Assembly: GCA_013377005.1 (NCBI GenBank)
Contig: JACABE010000025.1
Coordinates: forward strand, 1 to 61,761
Reading direction: 5' to 3'
Length of the DNA stretch: 61,761 bases
DNA from: Bacteroidota bacterium
GTDB lineage: Bacteria; Bacteroidota; Bacteroidia; Bacteroidales; JACABE01
Part shown: piece by piece, positions 58,869-61,761 of the stretch
Layout of the letters: each line of letters opens with the position of its first letter
How positions within the stretch are numbered: the first letter of the stretch is position 1
The notes under the pieces: generated by a model
What the model was told of the DNA's origin: nothing
The model's database searches: none
The model's input: the letters and a program-made list of their open reading frames with translations, nothing else
Translations under genes and position numbers: made by a program

Positions 58869-61699
58869 AAAAGCAAAAAAGCAATTTAACAGATGCTGCT
58901 TCACTTCGCCAAAAGGCAGAAGAAAAACTGAAAACTTCTACTTCAATAAGTGGCAGTATAAAATCTTTTTCTGAAGACGAAATACTTAAACTAATCCATG
59001 AATTAGAAGTTCACCGGATTGAATTGGAAATGCAAAACGAAGAACTTCTTATTGCAATACATAAGGCAGAACTTACAGAAGAAAAATATATAGAATTATA
59101 TGATTTTGCACCCTCTGGTTTTATCTCTCTCACAAAGGACGGCAAAATTGCAGAATTGAATTTTTCCACCGCTCTTATGCTTGGCAAAGAACGCTTGCAT
59201 TTAATAAAAAATAATTTTGCTCTTTTTATTACAGAAGAAACACGCCCTATTTTTAATCTCTTTTTTACAAATGTTTTTACAAGTAAAATAAAACAAAGTT
59301 GTGAAGTAATAATTGCTAGCGAAGGCAATTTGACAAAACATGTAACTATCGACGGTGTTGTTAGTCAAGATGATGAATTTTGCCTTTTAACAGTAGTTGA
59401 TATTACTGAACGTAAACTTACTGAAGCTAAATTGATGGAAAGTGAGGAATTCAGCCGGTATTTATTACAAACCATTCCTTTTGGCATGGATATTGTTGAC
59501 GAAAATGGTACAGTTCTGTTTCAGAGTGATAATCTTAAAAAACTTTGTGGAGAGGATACCATTGATGAGAAATGCTGGGAACAATACCGTGACGATAAAA
59601 CACAATGTTCTGGCTGTCCTTTAAGAGCAGGTATCAAAGTAGGAACAACCGAAATGTATGAATCATCAGGAGTAATGGGAGGCAAAACATTTGAAATCAT
59701 TCATACAGGAATGATGTATAAAGGCAAAACGGCCATGCTCGAAATATTTATTGACATATCCCAACGTAAGCAATCAGAAGCAATATTCAAGGACATCATT
59801 GAGAAAAACCCAATGTCTATTCAAATACTGGATATGGAAGGTTATCTGATTCAGGTAAATTCGGCACATACCAAATTATTTGGAGTAAAACCTCCTTCCG
59901 ATTATTCTGTTTTAAAAGACACTCAGTTATTATCATTTGGATTTAGCGAATTTTTTGAACGGATTAAAAATGGAGAAGTTGTTTTCTTCCCTGATACCTA
60001 TTATAATGTTCATGATGTTGACCCATTATTTCCTGACTCCCCGATTTGGGTTAAAGCTCTTGGTTTCACTTTAAATGATAATAACGGGAAACCCAATAAA
60101 ATAGTTTTAATGCATGAAAACATTACTGAACGCAAAAATGCAGAAGCATTGTTGAATGACATTATTGAAAATAATCCGATGTCAATTCAAATTGTAGATA
60201 AAGAAGGTTGTACGCTTAGGGTAAACCCATCATTTATCGAGTTATTTGGTTCTATTCCTCCTCCTCAATTTTCTATTTTTGATGATTTAAAAAGCAAAAG
60301 CCCTGAAATGGAAAATTTAGTTACCCATGTCAAAAATGGTGAAATTGTTCATTTGCCTGATATTTATTTCAATGCACATGATGCAGTTGCAGAAGCACCA
60401 GATATTCCACTTTGGATTCGTGCTTTGATATTTCCATTAAAAAATAGTGCTGGAAAGACCGAACGTTTTGTTTTTATGCATGAAAATATCACTGAACGCA
60501 AAAATGCTGAACAGGAATTAGTTATCGCCAAAAATCATGCTGAAGAAAGCGATCGACTCAAATCGGCTTTTCTTGCCAATATGAGCCACGAAATCCGTAC
60601 ACCTATGAATGGCATTCTTGGCTTTGCTGAAGTTTTGAAAGATCCTGATCTTAGCGGCGAGCAGCAACAACAATATCTTAGCATTATTGAAAAAAGCGGT
60701 GTACGTATGCTTAATATCATCAATGATATTGTTGATATTTCGAAAATTGAAGCCGGACTGATGAAGGTTTCCATAACTGAATCGAATATAAACGAACAAA
60801 TCGAATACATTTATACTTTTTTCAAACCGGAAGTTGAAGCAAAAGGCATACAACTTTTTTTTAAAAATGCTTTGCCGGCAAAATCAGCCCTCATTCAAAC
60901 AGATCGTGAAAAAATATATGCAATTCTTACCAATCTTGTTAAAAATGCAATTAAATATACGTATAAAGGAATAATAGAATTTGGATATGATTTAATAAAA
61001 GACAGTTCGCTGCAAGAGCAAAGTAGAATTACCCAACTGAAATTTTTCGTAAAAGATACAGGTATTGGCATTCCAAATGACCGACAGCAAGCAGTTTTTG
61101 AACGATTTATCCAGGCTGATATTTCAGACAGACGGGCTTATCAGGGAGCTGGTCTTGGTCTATCAATTACTAAAGCCTATGTAGAAATGTTAAATGGAAA
61201 AATCTGGGTGGAAAGCGAAGAAGGTAAAGGATCCTGTTTTTATTTTACAATACCATATATACATGAACTAAAAGAAAAAAACGATACTGAAAAACCAGTT
61301 TCTACAGAAAATACAGCATGTCCGTATAAAAAGCTTAAAGTATTAATTGCTGATGATGACACTACCTCACGTATGCTTATTTCGATGGTAATAAAGAAAT
61401 TTTGTAAAGAAATTATTGAAGTTGAAACAGGTATAAAAGCACTGGAAGCATGCCGTAACAATCCTGACATTGATTTAATAATAATGGATGTAAAAATGCC
61501 TGAAATGGACGGTTATGAAGCTACTAAGAAAATCAGAACGTTCAATACTGATGTAGTAATATTAATACAAACAGCTTATGCATTATCTGGTGATAAAGAA
61601 GATGCAAATGCAGCTGGTTGTAATGATTACTTGTCAAAACCATTTACTTCTGCTTCATTATCAGCATTGATTAATAAGTATTTCAATAAAGAAAATTAA
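58865..61699 (+). CDS. Multi-PAS hybrid histidine kinase with C-terminal receiver
   Basis: 944 residues, cytoplasmic. An N-terminal coiled coil (FSEDEILKLIHELEVHRIEL) is followed by four PAS-type domains. The second has a Cys set (KCWEQYRDD, CSGCPL, about 238-258). The third and fourth are an internal duplication (DIIEKNPMSIQI and DIIENNPMSIQI). The HisKA has His575 (ANMSHEIRTPMNGILGFAEV), the HATPase has DTGIGIP and GAGLGLSI, and the receiver has Asp875 (IIMDVKMPEMDG). Its start overlaps the CheB-CheR gene (ATGA), indicating coupled translation and joint signalling. The input signal is unknown. Confidence 0.93.
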   Translation: MKKQKSNLTDAASLRQKAEEKLKTSTSISGSIKSFSEDEILKLIHELEVHRIELEMQNEELLIAIHKAELTEEKYIELYDFAPSGFISLTKDGKIAELNFSTALMLGKERLHLIKNNFALFITEETRPIFNLFFTNVFTSKIKQSCEVIIASEGNLTKHVTIDGVVSQDDEFCLLTVVDITERKLTEAKLMESEEFSRYLLQTIPFGMDIVDENGTVLFQSDNLKKLCGEDTIDEKCWEQYRDDKTQCSGCPLRAGIKVGTTEMYESSGVMGGKTFEIIHTGMMYKGKTAMLEIFIDISQRKQSEAIFKDIIEKNPMSIQILDMEGYLIQVNSAHTKLFGVKPPSDYSVLKDTQLLSFGFSEFFERIKNGEVVFFPDTYYNVHDVDPLFPDSPIWVKALGFTLNDNNGKPNKIVLMHENITERKNAEALLNDIIENNPMSIQIVDKEGCTLRVNPSFIELFGSIPPPQFSIFDDLKSKSPEMENLVTHVKNGEIVHLPDIYFNAHDAVAEAPDIPLWIRALIFPLKNSAGKTERFVFMHENITERKNAEQELVIAKNHAEESDRLKSAFLANMSHEIRTPMNGILGFAEVLKDPDLSGEQQQQYLSIIEKSGVRMLNIINDIVDISKIEAGLMKVSITESNINEQIEYIYTFFKPEVEAKGIQLFFKNALPAKSALIQTDREKIYAILTNLVKNAIKYTYKGIIEFGYDLIKDSSLQEQSRITQLKFFVKDTGIGIPNDRQQAVFERFIQADISDRRAYQGAGLGLSITKAYVEMLNGKIWVESEEGKGSCFYFTIPYIHELKEKNDTEKPVSTENTACPYKKLKVLIADDDTTSRMLISMVIKKFCKEIIEVETGIKALEACRNNPDIDLIIMDVKMPEMDGYEATKKIRTFNTDVVILIQTAYALSGDKEDANAAGCNDYLSKPFTSASLSALINKYFNKEN

Positions 61700-61705
61700 T
61701 TTTTT

Positions 61706-61746
61706 CTAATGAATCTCCCCGCCGCAAGCGGACGGGGTATCATTAG
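61706..61746. other. G+C-rich nested hairpin at the window edge
   Basis: CTAATGA (61706-61712) pairs with TCATTAG (61740-61746), enclosing a G+C-rich inner stem, CCCCGCCG with CGGACGGGG, around a CAAG loop. It differs from the A/T-rich surroundings and has no clean T run. Could be a terminator or a palindromic mobile repeat unit. Confidence 0.55.
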
Positions 61747-61761
61747 TCTTTCTAAAAGAGT

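Overview
The window comes from a member of the Bacteroidota, most likely an anaerobic or fermentative lineage. The DNA is A+T-rich. At least five secreted proteins carry type IX secretion (T9SS) sorting tails. Several genes are preceded by the Bacteroidota promoter pattern TTTG-N19-TAnnTTTG, and Bacteroidota-restricted families such as DUF6261 occur. I see no rRNA, tRNA, CRISPR array or transposase.

Layout. 0.1-2.1 kb: an extended-SDR reductase and a DUF1330 gene, divergent from an HxlR regulator. 2.4-3.5 kb: a DUF6261 gene with an upstream array of 42-bp palindromic repeats. 3.9-9.4 kb: a lipoprotein and a 1538-residue T9SS protein built from a triplicated module. 9.5-19.5 kb: a SRPBCC protein, a c-di-AMP synthase behind a TonB-like gene, an amino-acid permease, a TSUP exporter, a PepSY-like protein, an archaeal-type GatE, an SPFH protein, a cytoplasmic trypsin-like peptidase and a cold-shock protein. 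19.6-20.0 kb: a decayed YceI gene.

20.2-42.3 kb is the most interesting part, with every gene on the + strand. Two abutting Rex-like operators and a strong promoter precede hydCBA, a trimeric NAD/ferredoxin-linked [FeFe]-hydrogenase. Then come a Pst-type ABC transporter (pstS, pstC, pstA, pstB) interrupted by two T9SS cargo genes, a sensory [FeFe]-hydrogenase fused to a histidine kinase, a stand-alone receiver, a receiver-kinase, Rex, RibF and a metallo-hydrolase. The set looks like a hydrogen/redox module: a catalytic hydrogenase, a sensory one, a phosphorelay with no DNA-binding output of its own, and the NADH-responsive repressor whose likely sites lie at the head of the cluster.

42.3-48.5 kb: T9SS proteins and an ExbB-ExbD-TonB operon. 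48.8-53.2 kb: an ADP-forming acyl-CoA synthetase (acetate plus ATP in fermenters), two membrane proteins and a porin. 53.2-53.4 kb: a second 42-bp palindromic array, different in sequence from the first but with the same period. 53.4-61.7 kb: a bile-acid/sodium symporter family protein, an aminotransferase, a CheB-CheR-PAS protein and a multi-PAS hybrid histidine kinase.

Functions are assigned from motifs and family resemblance read by eye. No database search was possible.
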